Assembly (NCBI RefSeq): GCF_003946045.1
Contig: NZ_RHNW01000006.1
Span: forward strand, 62,001-126,000
Direction: 5' to 3'
Length of the DNA stretch: 64,000 nt
From: Levilactobacillus mulengensis
GTDB taxonomy: Bacteria; Bacillota; Bacilli; Lactobacillales; Lactobacillaceae
Shown here piece by piece: positions 8,179 through 18,925 of the stretch. The notes under the pieces were generated by a model. That model was not told where the DNA came from. It made no database searches and saw only the letters and a program-made list of their open reading frames with translations. Numbering within the stretch: the first letter of the stretch is position 1; each line of letters opens with the position of its first letter. The position numbers and the translations under genes were made by a program.

Positions 8179-8541
8179 GTGCCCCGCCATGAATTATCTC
8201 CATTTGAACGCAATATTCGGCGGATTATTGCCCAAAACCTCAAAGCAGCTAGTCGGGACATGACCCAGGCAGAACTGGCAGAAAAAACGGACATTCCGAC
8301 CTCGACGCTTTCGGGCTACTTTGCCCAACGTTCTACCCCCAGCCCTGGCAATGTTCAGCGACTGGCGGATGCATTAGGCGTACATAAATCCGCAATTGAT
8401 CCCCGTTACGGTGACGACCTGTTAGAAAACGATGTTTGTTTTGAAGCCATCTTCTCGCAGCTGTCCCCCGAACGTCAAAAAGCCGTCTTAACTTTCGCCC
8501 AGCAACAATTAAGGGCCCAATTGGACCACTCATCTAAGTAA
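8179..8541 (+). CDS. XRE-family helix-turn-helix regulator
   Basis: This 120-residue protein has an N-terminal Cro/C1-type HTH (IRRIIAQNLKAASRDMTQAE through TSTLSGYFAQRS, about residues 10-48). A short C-terminal region (LLENDVCFEAIFSQLSPERQ) resembles linkers of phage-type repressors but lacks the LexA-like protease domain. The GTG start at 8179 is eight bases after AAGGAG; an upstream GTG at 8170 overlaps that ribosome binding site. It is transcribed divergently from the small XRE gene and ends at a bidirectional terminator shared with nudC. Confidence 0.85.
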   Translation: MPRHELSPFERNIRRIIAQNLKAASRDMTQAELAEKTDIPTSTLSGYFAQRSTPSPGNVQRLADALGVHKSAIDPRYGDDLLENDVCFEAIFSQLSPERQKAVLTFAQQQLRAQLDHSSK

Positions 8542-8552
8542 CGGTTTCGTTA

Positions 8553-8592
8553 AAACAGCCCCGGCAGATTACTCGCCAGGGCTGCTTTTTCG
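8553..8592. terminator. Bidirectional terminator XRE/nudC
   Basis: CAGCCC.GGC and GCC.GGGCTG form the stem, with TTTTT on the plus side and an A-run on the minus side. It lies between two convergent genes. Confidence 0.85.
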
Positions 8593-8611
8593 TCTCGACT
8601 AAATGCTTTGC

Positions 8612-9439
8612 TTACACGCGGCCATCACGGAAGGCTTTGCGCATCTCATAGGCCAAGATAAATTTGGCACCATCGGTCGGCATCTTATCGCGGTCGAACC
8701 ATTTGGCCTGGGCCAACTCGTCGCGTTCCAAATCAATGGTCACGTCTTCGTCAAGTTCGGCAAAGAAGCCAACCAGTAGCGACTCGGAGAACGCCCATGG
8801 TTGACTGCCAAAGTAACGCAGATTGTGGACGTGCAGTCCGACCTCTTCTTGGACCTCACGGCGAACAGCATCCTCCAGCGTCTCACCAATTTCAGCAAAT
8901 CCCGAGATCAAGGTGTAGGGCTTATACCCAGCCGCGTACTGAGTCAATAGGATCTGATCACCCTTGGTCACGCCCACGACCACCACTGGGGAGATCCGTG
9001 GAAAAACCTGATAGCCACAATGCCCACAGGTCAGCGCCCGTTGCTGTTCGTCCGGTCGCATGGCATGCCCACAACGCCCGCAGAACCGATTGGTTTCATA
9101 CCACCAGGCTAGATGTGCCGCGGTCGCACCAGCGAAGCCCAACCAGGCCGGTTCAACCTTCTGAAAACTAGCGACGGACTGATACTGATACGCGGCCGTC
9201 GTGGCAACCCGCTGACCAACCAGGTAGAACCCCGTCTCATCGACGCTGAACAAGTAGGTCATCTGCGCCGGTGAAAGCTGCCACTGGCGGACGGCCTCGC
9301 GGTAGTTTGGCAACCGCTGCTCGGGGCCGAGGATAATTTGTCGATTGTCATAGATCACAACGTAATCGCTATCCCGGGGCGCGCGCCGTTGCTCATAGTG
9401 ATTGTCAAAAACCTTGGGACTAATATCTTGAAACATCAT
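8612..9439 (-). CDS. nudC: NAD(+) diphosphatase / NADH pyrophosphatase
   Basis: This 275-residue Nudix hydrolase cleaves NAD(H) to NMN(H) and AMP and may decap NAD-capped RNA. It shows a zinc ribbon (CGRCGHAM and CGHCG, about residues 115-138), the Nudix box GFAEIGETLEDAVRREVQEE starting near residue 181, and the NudC-specific SQPWAFSESLL segment downstream of it. Length is normal. It begins at ATG (9439 or 9436) after GGGGAA and stands alone, convergent with the XRE gene. A possible promoter on the minus strand is TTGTAA-16-TAAAAT near 9500-9530. Confidence 0.95.
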   Translation of the reverse strand: MMFQDISPKVFDNHYEQRRAPRDSDYVVIYDNRQIILGPEQRLPNYREAVRQWQLSPAQMTYLFSVDETGFYLVGQRVATTAAYQYQSVASFQKVEPAWLGFAGATAAHLAWWYETNRFCGRCGHAMRPDEQQRALTCGHCGYQVFPRISPVVVVGVTKGDQILLTQYAAGYKPYTLISGFAEIGETLEDAVRREVQEEVGLHVHNLRYFGSQPWAFSESLLVGFFAELDEDVTIDLERDELAQAKWFDRDKMPTDGAKFILAYEMRKAFRDGRV

Positions 9440-9792
9440 TTCCCCAACTTTCTCAATGCCCTATACCTATCATTACATCTCTCAATCAGCATTCATTTTA
9501 CGCGTTTACCGTGATTTTACAATAGTCAGATTTAGATACTTACATTTGTTCATCTCCTGGCTATTTTGACCTTTCCCTGCGAAAAATCGCCAAAATAGCG
9601 GTCGATTCCCCTAATTGGTCTAAATACCCAACCAAGCAAAAGACTGCCCCCAAAACGGTTAATAGCCATCTTAAACGGTCGGATTGGGTCATTGCTGACC
9701 AGAATTATTCAGTAAACCGATATTTTCTCCAAAATTAACTGGGGACAAAAAAACATCCCCCAGCAATTAAGCTAGCGGATGTCGATAAAAAA
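9440..9792. other. Intergenic region nudC-rlmD
   Basis: It contains the rlmD terminator (9743-9783) and probably the nudC promoter near 9500-9530. The 200 bases between are AT-rich, without an open frame that has a ribosome binding site. No repeat copy is seen. Confidence 0.6.
9743..9783 (-). terminator. Terminator of the gatCAB-dagK-rlmD unit
   Basis: On the minus strand ACATCC..TAGC pairs with GCT..GGGATGT, followed by seven T residues. It begins about ten bases after the rlmD stop. Confidence 0.8.
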
Positions 9793-11160
9793 TTACTTCT
9801 TAACCAGCACAGTCACAGATTCAACGTGTGGGGTTTGTGGGAATTGGTCAACGGGTTGAATTGGCCCGTCGATTTCATAGCCGAGTTCTTGGAACCGGGC
9901 CACGTCACGCACCAGTGTTGCTGGGTTACAGCTGACGTAGACGACCTTCTTAGGCCCCATCTTGGCAGTAGAGGCAATCAAGGTTTCAGCCAGGCCCTTA
10001 CGTGGGGGATCAACCACCACAACGTCGGGCTTGATGCCGGATGCTTGCCACTGGATCATTTGGTCTTCAGCCTTATCCACGAAGAAGTCCACGTTGGTCA
10101 AATGGTTCTTTTGCGCGTTGACCTTAGCGTCTTCAATGGCTTCGGGCACGATGTCGACCCCGTACACTTGCTTAGCGTGCTTAGCCAATGCCAGGGAAAT
10201 CGTCCCGATACCACAGTAAGCATCGATGACGGTTTCGGCCCCGGTCAGGCCAGCCTTGTCGATGGCCATTTGGTACAGCTTTTCAGTCTGTTGCGGGTTG
10301 ACTTGGTAGAATGACCGCGCGGAAATGGCAAAGGTCAAGCCCATCAAGGTGTCCTCAATGGTTGGCTTGCCATACAACGTCCGGGTCACATTCCCCATAA
10401 TGACGTTGGTCTTCTTGGCGTTCACGTTCAAGACAATGCTGGTAACTTCAGGCAAGGCCTTGTGAATTTGGTCGACCAGTTGGTCCTGACTAGGCAACTT
10501 CTGTTGACGACTGATCAACACGATCATCATCTCGTGGCTGTAGTAACCACGACGAACCATGATGTTGCGGATAACACCCTTGTCACTGATTTCGTTGTAG
10601 GCAGGAATTTCAAATTGACGCAGCAAATCGCGAACCTTCACGATGGCTTCGTCGATGGCGGGGTCTTGAATGTAGAAGTCCGTCAACGGAATCAATTCAT
10701 GGCTGTGTTGCCGGTAGAAGCCGGTCTCCAACTGACCCTTGATCATGCGAACAGGGACTTGCGCCTTGTTCCGGTACTGGGTGGGGTTAGCCATGCCCAG
10801 TGTTTCAGCGACGTCAACGTCTTGGTGGGCCTTGCTGAAGAGTTCTTTGATTTGGTGTTGCTTGAAGGTCAGTTGGGCTGGGTAAGCCAGGTGTTGTAAC
10901 GGCGCGATACCGGTTTGCCGGTAGGTCTTGTCCACGTCCTTGACCCGGTCAGCGGATTCCGTTTGCCAAGAGATAGCCCGGGCAAAGCCGTAGTGGCTCT
11001 GAACCTTGGTCACTTGGATGGTGATCTCTTCGCCAGGTAAGGCGTTTTCGATGAACAATGGGAAGTCGTCGACCTTAGCCACGCCCATCCCCTGATAAGT
11101 CAGGTCGGCGATGGTCACGTCAAGTCGTTCGTTTTTACTTACTGGTGCTTTTGTTTTCAT
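9793..11160 (-). CDS. rlmD: 23S rRNA (uracil-5-)-methyltransferase, RlmD/RlmCD type
   Basis: This 455-residue SAM-dependent enzyme makes 5-methyluridine in 23S rRNA. It has an N-terminal TRAM domain (about residues 8-65), the SAM-binding motif IDAYCGIGTISLALA near residue 315, VVVVDPPRKGL near residue 387, and the catalytic cysteine in VVYVSCNPATLVRD near residue 415. The four cysteines that hold the iron-sulfur cluster in E. coli RlmD are absent: the corresponding segment reads RQTGIAPLQHLAYPAQL. Cluster-free versions are, to my knowledge, common in lactic acid bacteria. It is the last gene of the gat operon, 75 bases after dagK. Confidence 0.93.
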   Translation of the reverse strand: MKTKAPVSKNERLDVTIADLTYQGMGVAKVDDFPLFIENALPGEEITIQVTKVQSHYGFARAISWQTESADRVKDVDKTYRQTGIAPLQHLAYPAQLTFKQHQIKELFSKAHQDVDVAETLGMANPTQYRNKAQVPVRMIKGQLETGFYRQHSHELIPLTDFYIQDPAIDEAIVKVRDLLRQFEIPAYNEISDKGVIRNIMVRRGYYSHEMMIVLISRQQKLPSQDQLVDQIHKALPEVTSIVLNVNAKKTNVIMGNVTRTLYGKPTIEDTLMGLTFAISARSFYQVNPQQTEKLYQMAIDKAGLTGAETVIDAYCGIGTISLALAKHAKQVYGVDIVPEAIEDAKVNAQKNHLTNVDFFVDKAEDQMIQWQASGIKPDVVVVDPPRKGLAETLIASTAKMGPKKVVYVSCNPATLVRDVARFQELGYEIDGPIQPVDQFPQTPHVESVTVLVKK

Positions 11161-11234
11161 ATTAACCTCAATTTCTTTAATGAGAAAGGGATTTTGCTGC
11201 TCATTCGTCGCGCAAAATCCCTCCCAGTTACTCT

Positions 11235-12245
11235 CTAGACATCAGTGTCTTGGTCTTCCGGCAAACTCTCGACTTGCTTGACGAAGTTTTGCTCCGCCGC
11301 TAACAATTCGGGAGATTCACTGGTGACCGCCGAATCCGGAATATCATCCAGATTGGCATACATTTCAATGTGTTGCCGCAGGTTGCGGAACTTCATCGGC
11401 GCATCCCCACCATACTCGCCGTCCAGGTTGATCATCATCCGGTCTTCAACGGGCCGGGCAATCACCTTACTGGTCTTCTCGTAAATGATGTGGGGATCGT
11501 TGATATGCTTACCCCCGTTTAAGACTAAGCCCATCAACCGCAAGATTTCCGGCATGCTGGCCGTCTTCACGATGATCATGGTAAATTTACCATCATCCAA
11601 CGCCGCGTCGGGCACAATCTGCTCGAACCCGCCAATAGAGTTGGTCAGCGCAAGGAGAAACATGGATGCCTTCCCCCGGAAATGACCGCCATCATAGGTC
11701 AGATCCATTTCGATTGGCTTGATGCGGGGCAAGAGTTCTGCTCCCTTCATCAGGTAGGCCAAGTACCCGAAGATCGACTTCAGGTTAGATGGCACGTCGT
11801 AGGTCAACTCGGTCAACAGACCCCCACCCGCAATGTTGATGAAGTAGGTATCACTGGCCTGACCAATGTCCATCTTAATGGTTTGGTCCTTCAGCACGAC
11901 CTTCGCCGCCGCCAACGGATCTTCCCGTGGGATGTGTAACGCCCGGGCATAATCATTCGTGGTACCGGCAGGAATAATGGCCATCTTCGGACGATGAGGT
12001 AAGCCAGCCAAACCGTTGACGACCTGGTTGATGGTCCCGTCGCCCCCGGCTGCCACGACGAGTTCGAACCCGGCTTTAGCCGCCCGGGTCGCCTCATCGC
12101 GTGCTGAATTTGGTGCGGGTGTCGTGGCGTAGGCACTGGTTTCATAGCCTGCCTGCTCAAACACCGCTAAAATATCGATTAGGTCTTTCTTCAACGCCTC
12201 GCGTCCTGAAGTCGGATTATAAATGACCCGTGCCCGTTTACGCAT
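11235..12245 (-). CDS. dagK: Diacylglycerol kinase, DagK/DgkB type
   Basis: This 336-residue soluble lipid kinase phosphorylates diacylglycerol from lipoteichoic acid synthesis back to phosphatidic acid. The DAGK catalytic domain is clear: RARVIYNPTSGRE at the start, the nucleotide-binding VVAAGGDGTINQVVNGL near residue 62, and AIIPAGTTNDYARALHIP near residue 90. The C terminus carries a family-typical acidic tail. It is 17 bases from gatB and belongs to the gatCAB operon, a linkage usual in Lactobacillales. Confidence 0.93.
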   Translation of the reverse strand: MRKRARVIYNPTSGREALKKDLIDILAVFEQAGYETSAYATTPAPNSARDEATRAAKAGFELVVAAGGDGTINQVVNGLAGLPHRPKMAIIPAGTTNDYARALHIPREDPLAAAKVVLKDQTIKMDIGQASDTYFINIAGGGLLTELTYDVPSNLKSIFGYLAYLMKGAELLPRIKPIEMDLTYDGGHFRGKASMFLLALTNSIGGFEQIVPDAALDDGKFTMIIVKTASMPEILRLMGLVLNGGKHINDPHIIYEKTSKVIARPVEDRMMINLDGEYGGDAPMKFRNLRQHIEMYANLDDIPDSAVTSESPELLAAEQNFVKQVESLPEDQDTDV

Positions 12246-12262
12246 GATGTGCCTCCAATGTT

Positions 12263-13684
12263 CTATTGCTGTAATGCCGTCATCAACAATTTGTTAACAA
12301 CTTGTGGGTTGGCTTGACCATGAGTTTGCTTCATGATTTGACCAACTAAGAAACCAACGGCCCGTTTCTTCCCGTTGTTAAAGTCTTCGATGGACTGTGG
12401 ATTAGCTGACAAGACATCGTCAATGATGGGTTGTAACTTCGCTGGATCTGATAGTTGAACCAGACCGTGAGCTTCCACGTAAGCCTTAGGTTCTTCACCA
12501 TCCGTGATGGCCTTGAAGACCTTCTTAGCCATCTTGCTGGAAATGGTGCCATCAGAAATCAGGTTGATCATGCCGGCCAGGTTGGCTGGGGTCAGCTTAG
12601 TGGCTTGCAAGTCAACTTGCTTCTCGTTCAGGTAGGCGTTAACGTCCCCTTGCAGGTAGTTAGCGGCCATCTTGGGGTCAGCCTTTAAGGCAACCGTGGC
12701 GTCAAAGAAGTCAGACATTTCCTTGGTCTGGGTGATAACCATAGCGTCGTAGTCCGTCAAGCCTAACTCGTTGACGTAACGTTCGCGCCGTTTCGTTGGC
12801 ATTTCTGGCATGGCAGCGTCGAGTTCCTTGATCCAGTCATCACTGATGTTCAGGGCTGGCAAGTCTGGTTCTGGGAAGTAACGGTAATCATCTGAGCCGG
12901 CCTTGACCCGCATCAGAATGGTTTCGCCAGTCTTTTCGTCAAACCGCCGCGTTTCTTGTTGCACAGCGCCGCCGGACATCAAGACTTGTTGTTGCCGCTT
13001 TTCTTCGTATTCCAACCCACGTTGCACGTAGTTGAACGAGTTCAAGTTCTTCAATTCCGTCTTGGTCCCGAACTTCTCCTGACCCACTGGCCGCACGGAA
13101 ATGTTGACGTCGACCCGCATGGACCCTTCTTCCATCTTCACATCGGAGATCCCGGTGAATTGGATGCGTTGCCGTAAGGCTTCCAGGTAAGCGTAGGCTT
13201 CGGCTGGAGAAGCGATGTCTGGCTTCGACACGATTTCAATCAGGGGCGTCCCTTGCCGGTTTAAATCGACGTAGGAGTGGTCCCGTTCATGGGTGTTCTT
13301 CCCGGCATCTTCTTCAATATGCATTTCAGAGATTCCGATTTTCTTTTTCACGCCATCAACGTCGACTTCCACCCAGCCATCATGGCCGATGGGCTTGTCG
13401 GATTGCGTGATTTGGTAAGCTTTCGGGTTATCGGGGTAGAAGTAGTTCTTCCGGTCAAAGTGGGTGTGTTGTTCCACCGTAGCGTGTAAGGCCAAGGCGG
13501 CAATGATACCGTCAGCAACGACGCCCTTGTTGGTGGTTGGCAGAACCCCTGGGTAACCCCAGTCAATGACGTTGGTGTTGGCGTTAGGGTCGGCCCCGTA
13601 GGCAACTGGTGATGGGCTAAAGATCTTTGAATGGGTCTTTAACTCAATGTGGACTTCCAGCCCAATCGTTGTTTCAAAGTTCAT
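12263..13684 (-). CDS. gatB: Asp-tRNA(Asn)/Glu-tRNA(Gln) amidotransferase subunit B
   Basis: This 473-residue subunit phosphorylates Glu-tRNA(Gln) and receives ammonia from GatA. The N-terminal catalytic cradle starts with the family hallmark [20 protein letters not shown] and contains the [14 protein letters not shown] and MRVDVNIS segments. The C-terminal GatB/YqeY tail domain (about residues 325-473) binds the tRNA elbow. It shares one base with the gatA stop, so translation is coupled. AsnA is also encoded in this window, so the main role here is probably Gln-tRNA formation. Confidence 0.97.
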   Translation of the reverse strand: MNFETTIGLEVHIELKTHSKIFSPSPVAYGADPNANTNVIDWGYPGVLPTTNKGVVADGIIAALALHATVEQHTHFDRKNYFYPDNPKAYQITQSDKPIGHDGWVEVDVDGVKKKIGISEMHIEEDAGKNTHERDHSYVDLNRQGTPLIEIVSKPDIASPAEAYAYLEALRQRIQFTGISDVKMEEGSMRVDVNISVRPVGQEKFGTKTELKNLNSFNYVQRGLEYEEKRQQQVLMSGGAVQQETRRFDEKTGETILMRVKAGSDDYRYFPEPDLPALNISDDWIKELDAAMPEMPTKRRERYVNELGLTDYDAMVITQTKEMSDFFDATVALKADPKMAANYLQGDVNAYLNEKQVDLQATKLTPANLAGMINLISDGTISSKMAKKVFKAITDGEEPKAYVEAHGLVQLSDPAKLQPIIDDVLSANPQSIEDFNNGKKRAVGFLVGQIMKQTHGQANPQVVNKLLMTALQQ

Positions 13685-15153
13685 TAGTTTTGGCCTCCTA
13701 ACGTGGGTACTTCTAAATGAAAGTCAGTGTTTTGTTCGAAGGCGTAACCCGCTTTGTAGAGCGTGCTTTCGTCAAATGGCCGACCGATGAGTTGCATACC
13801 GACTGGCAAGTTGTTGCTGAAGCCAGCAGGTAAGGATAGTCCTGGGAGCCCGGCTAAGTTCACGGGAATCGTCAAGACATCGTTCATGTACATCGTGATT
13901 GGATCCTTGATTTCATCACCGATACCGAAGGCCGTGGTTGGTGCAACGGGACCCATGATAAAGTCGTGGTCTTTCAAGACCGCTTTAAAGTCATTGATAA
14001 TGACCGTCCGGACCTTGGCCGCCTTGATAAAGTAGGCGTCATAGAATCCAGCGGATAAGGAGAACGTCCCTAACATGATTCGGCGCTTAACTTCTTCGCC
14101 AAATCCTTCGGAACGAGACTTCACGTAGACGTCTTCCAAATTCTTCACGTCGTCAGCCCGGTAACCGTAACGAATCCCATCGAACCGTTGCAGGTTAGAA
14201 GAGGCTTCTGAGGAGGCGATGATGTAGTAAGCCGCTACCCCATATTTGTTATGTGGTAAGGAAACTTCATCGACCGTGGCACCTAACTTACGGTAGGTGT
14301 CAGCAGCAGCCAAGATGGCAGCCTTGACGTCTTCGTTGACCCCTTCGGCCAAGAATTCCTTTGGCAAACCGATTCGCATGCCCTTAACGCTCGTGGCGTC
14401 ATTCAGGTCGGCAGCGAAGTTAGGCACTGCCTGCGTTGAGCTGGTCAAATCGTGGTCGTCATGACCCGCGATGGCACTCAGAACTGTGGCGTTATCCTTC
14501 ACGCCCCGCGTCATTGGGCCAATTTGGTCCAGGCTAGACCCGAAGGCAATCAGACCCCACCGAGAAACGCGGCCGTACGTGGGCTTCATCCCGACAATCC
14601 CATTGAAGGCAGCTGGTTGACGAATAGAGCCACCGGTATCTGAACCTAGCGTAACGGGCACTTGGCCTGAGGCAACAGCGGCCGCAGAACCACCTGAAGA
14701 ACCACCGGGAACCTTGGTTTGGTCCCAAGCGTTCTTGGTCGTCTTGAAGGCAGAGTTTTCGGTTGACCCACCCATGGCAAATTCATCCAGGTTGGTCTTC
14801 CCCACGTTGATCATCTGTGCGTCGGCCAGCTTTTCAGCGACCGTAGCGTCATAGACGGGGTTGAAGTTGGCCAAAATCTTGGAAGCGGCCGTCGTGGTTA
14901 AGCCCTTGGTCACGATATTATCCTTCAGTCCCATGGGAATCCCGGCCAGTGGTTGATCGGCGTTAATTCCCTGCGCATCAATTTTTGCTGCTTGGTCTAA
15001 GGCAGCGTCTTCGTTTAAGTTTAAGAAAGCATCGATCTTTGGGTCGGTTGCCTTGATGTTGTCGAAGGTTGCTTGCGTTAATTCCTTAGCGCTAAGCTTC
15101 TTGGCAACCAGGTCGGCGTGTAGACTAGCGAGATCCTTGTCAAAATAATTCAT
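13684..15153 (-). CDS. gatA: Asp-tRNA(Asn)/Glu-tRNA(Gln) amidotransferase subunit A
   Basis: This 489-residue amidase-signature enzyme releases ammonia from glutamine and channels it to GatB. The Ser-cisSer-Lys triad is visible: the lysine in [13 protein letters not shown] near residue 77, and the serines in [16 protein letters not shown] and [13 protein letters not shown] (about residues 150-180). The length is typical. It starts at ATG immediately after the gatC stop and overlaps gatB by a base, so the three subunits are made together. Confidence 0.97.
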   Translation of the reverse strand: MNYFDKDLASLHADLVAKKLSAKELTQATFDNIKATDPKIDAFLNLNEDAALDQAAKIDAQGINADQPLAGIPMGLKDNIVTKGLTTTAASKILANFNPVYDATVAEKLADAQMINVGKTNLDEFAMGGSTENSAFKTTKNAWDQTKVPGGSSGGSAAAVASGQVPVTLGSDTGGSIRQPAAFNGIVGMKPTYGRVSRWGLIAFGSSLDQIGPMTRGVKDNATVLSAIAGHDDHDLTSSTQAVPNFAADLNDATSVKGMRIGLPKEFLAEGVNEDVKAAILAAADTYRKLGATVDEVSLPHNKYGVAAYYIIASSEASSNLQRFDGIRYGYRADDVKNLEDVYVKSRSEGFGEEVKRRIMLGTFSLSAGFYDAYFIKAAKVRTVIINDFKAVLKDHDFIMGPVAPTTAFGIGDEIKDPITMYMNDVLTIPVNLAGLPGLSLPAGFSNNLPVGMQLIGRPFDESTLYKAGYAFEQNTDFHLEVPTLGGQN

Positions 15154-15465
15154 TTACGCGTTATCCTCGCTTTCATCGATGATGGCAGGTACCTTGATGA
15201 AGCCACGAGCTGCGTCTGGTGCGTTGTGCAGCAGGTCTTCACTTTGTCCCCAGTTATCGGCGACGTCCTCACGCATGACGTTGATTTGGTCGGAAACGTT
15301 GCTGGTCACGTCAACACCATCGGTATCAACTTCGCTCAGCGTTTCAAACATACCGATAATGTCGTCCAGTTGAGGCGTAAACGCGTCCAACTCGGCATCC
15401 GTAAATTCAAGCTTTGCCAAGCCGGCAACGTGTTGAACTTGTTCTCGATTAATTCGATTAGCCAT
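15154..15465 (-). CDS. gatC: Asp-tRNA(Asn)/Glu-tRNA(Gln) amidotransferase subunit C
   Basis: This 103-residue small subunit wraps around GatA and stabilises the GatCAB complex. The family start (ANRINREQVQHVAGLAKLEF) and the C-terminal LLHNAPDAARGFIKVPAIID segment are clear. ATG at 15465 is used, with GAGGG upstream; a TTG one codon earlier is less likely. It is the first gene of the gat operon, preceded by a promoter at 15541-15568. Confidence 0.95.
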   Translation of the reverse strand: MANRINREQVQHVAGLAKLEFTDAELDAFTPQLDDIIGMFETLSEVDTDGVDVTSNVSDQINVMREDVADNWGQSEDLLHNAPDAARGFIKVPAIIDESEDNA

Positions 15466-15540
15466 CAATTATCCCTCTTTCTAATTTATCCGCAATTCAC
15501 CGTTCACTCCGGACTACTCCCAGGGTAAACATACATTAAC

Positions 15541-15568
15541 ATTCTACCATATATCCGTGGGACGCCAA
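15541..15568 (-). promoter_or_regulatory. Promoter of the gat operon
   Basis: On the minus strand TTGGCG (15568-15563), a 16-base spacer and TAGAAT (15546-15541). It lies 75 bases upstream of gatC and just after the camS terminator. Confidence 0.75.
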
Positions 15569-15644
15569 AGATTATGACAAGAAAACTTCCATGGAAACGC
15601 CACCAGTTTCAGGCAAGCGGTCGCTGTCACGTTAAATTTCAAAA

Positions 15645-15697
15645 AAAGGGCCGTTACCCCCTCACCTCGTCATGTGGTGAACAGGATAACGACCCCT
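15645..15697 (-). terminator. Terminator after camS
   Basis: On the minus strand GGGGTCGTTATCC pairs with GGGTAACGGCCC, with an inner TTCACC/GGTGA pairing, followed by TTTTTTT. It begins a few bases after the camS stop and separates the pcrA-ligA-camS unit from gatCAB. Confidence 0.85.
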
Positions 15698-15702
15698 ATT
15701 TT

Positions 15703-16848
15703 TTAATAACTGTTAAAGACGTGACTCGTGAACTTCTTCGAGCCGGTGGTCCGGTTCAAAAAGCTCTGCACGCCGTCCGTCGATGACACCGTAATGTCAA
15801 TCGGCACCCCGGATGGCAGATACTTTTGTGCGGCCGTCTGGAGATACTGCGTGAAGCTAATGATTTCCGTTTGACTGTAGAACTGCGTCTGGATGTTCAC
15901 GTGCATCCCCGTCAGCGATTTCCCATTGTAATGGGCCTGTGCGGTGACCCCACTCAAGTTCGGGAAGAAGTTTTGCACTTCTGTCTTGAAGTTTGAGAAG
16001 GAACTTTCATCGTTGCTGTTAGGACTGCTCTCGCCACTCTCAACGGGAAAGACGTAATTCTTTTCGCCTAACGCCGTCCAACTGGAGACGCTCGTGGCGC
16101 CCGCCTTGTTGTTCGAGTAGGCAATGAAATCGCCCCCGACCAAGCTATCGTTCGAAGCTTGCCGGTAGATGGCAATGACGATTGGCACGTTCTTCAGGAC
16201 TGACTTCTTCCGCAACCGCTTGAGGACGGTGTCAGCCGCCTTCTTAGCGTAAGCTTCACCAGCCGCCTTACTGATTTTGGTCTCAAACGTAGACCCGTAC
16301 TGGGTCTTCTTGTAGTAATCCACGGAGTTGACCGCAATCCCAATCGTGACCCCGCCCAGACTCAGCTTGTTGTTCTTCTGGGTCATGTAATCTTGTTCTT
16401 CTAAGGCCTGAATGTAAATTGGATTCCGACCAGTAGCCGACGTGGAGCCGTTGCTGGCGGGATTTAACCCGGTGGCATTCGACTTAGATTTCCGGTCTAA
16501 CCAGTCCTGCACGGTCGAAGCCGTCAGATGCTGGCCTTCTTGGAAAAAATACTTCTTGGTGGAGAAGACTTTCTTCGAGACGTTCAGCATCCCGTTTTCA
16601 AAGCTCTTCAGGTTGTACGTGTTCCCAGAGTCTTGACTGTTGGTTACCCCACGCGATTTACTCGTTTGGTAGTGGCCACTCTTAATGACCCCTTCGTAAT
16701 CACCATCGCTGCTTTGTCCCGTTAATTGGGTTCCCCCGGACTTACTGTTGCCGGAAGTTCCGGACATACTGGAACTACTTAAATTGCCACACGCGGCCAA
16801 AAATAACGGCACCGCGGCCAACGCAATAAAGGTTCGTAACCGTTTCAC
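15703..16848 (-). CDS. camS: CamS-family sex pheromone lipoprotein
   Basis: This 381-residue lipoprotein has a type II signal peptide, with the lipobox LAAC giving a lipidated Cys near residue 20, and a Ser/Gly/Thr-rich linker after it. The body matches the CamS family named after the enterococcal cAM373 pheromone precursor; its cellular role in lactobacilli is unknown. The GTG start lies nine bases after AGGAGG. It follows ligA by 22 bases in the conserved pcrA-ligA-camS order, and a terminator follows. The signal peptide ends in ALAAVPLFLAAC, so a pheromone-like peptide could in principle be released, but that is inference. Confidence 0.92.
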   Translation of the reverse strand: MKRLRTFIALAAVPLFLAACGNLSSSSMSGTSGNSKSGGTQLTGQSSDGDYEGVIKSGHYQTSKSRGVTNSQDSGNTYNLKSFENGMLNVSKKVFSTKKYFFQEGQHLTASTVQDWLDRKSKSNATGLNPASNGSTSATGRNPIYIQALEEQDYMTQKNNKLSLGGVTIGIAVNSVDYYKKTQYGSTFETKISKAAGEAYAKKAADTVLKRLRKKSVLKNVPIVIAIYRQASNDSLVGGDFIAYSNNKAGATSVSSWTALGEKNYVFPVESGESSPNSNDESSFSNFKTEVQNFFPNLSGVTAQAHYNGKSLTGMHVNIQTQFYSQTEIISFTQYLQTAAQKYLPSGVPIDITVSSTDGVQSFLNRTTGSKKFTSHVFNSY

Positions 16849-16870
16849 GACTTGTTTCCTCCTAAAGTCA

Positions 16871-18919
<2,049 letters not shown>

Positions 18920-18925
18920 TCACAC

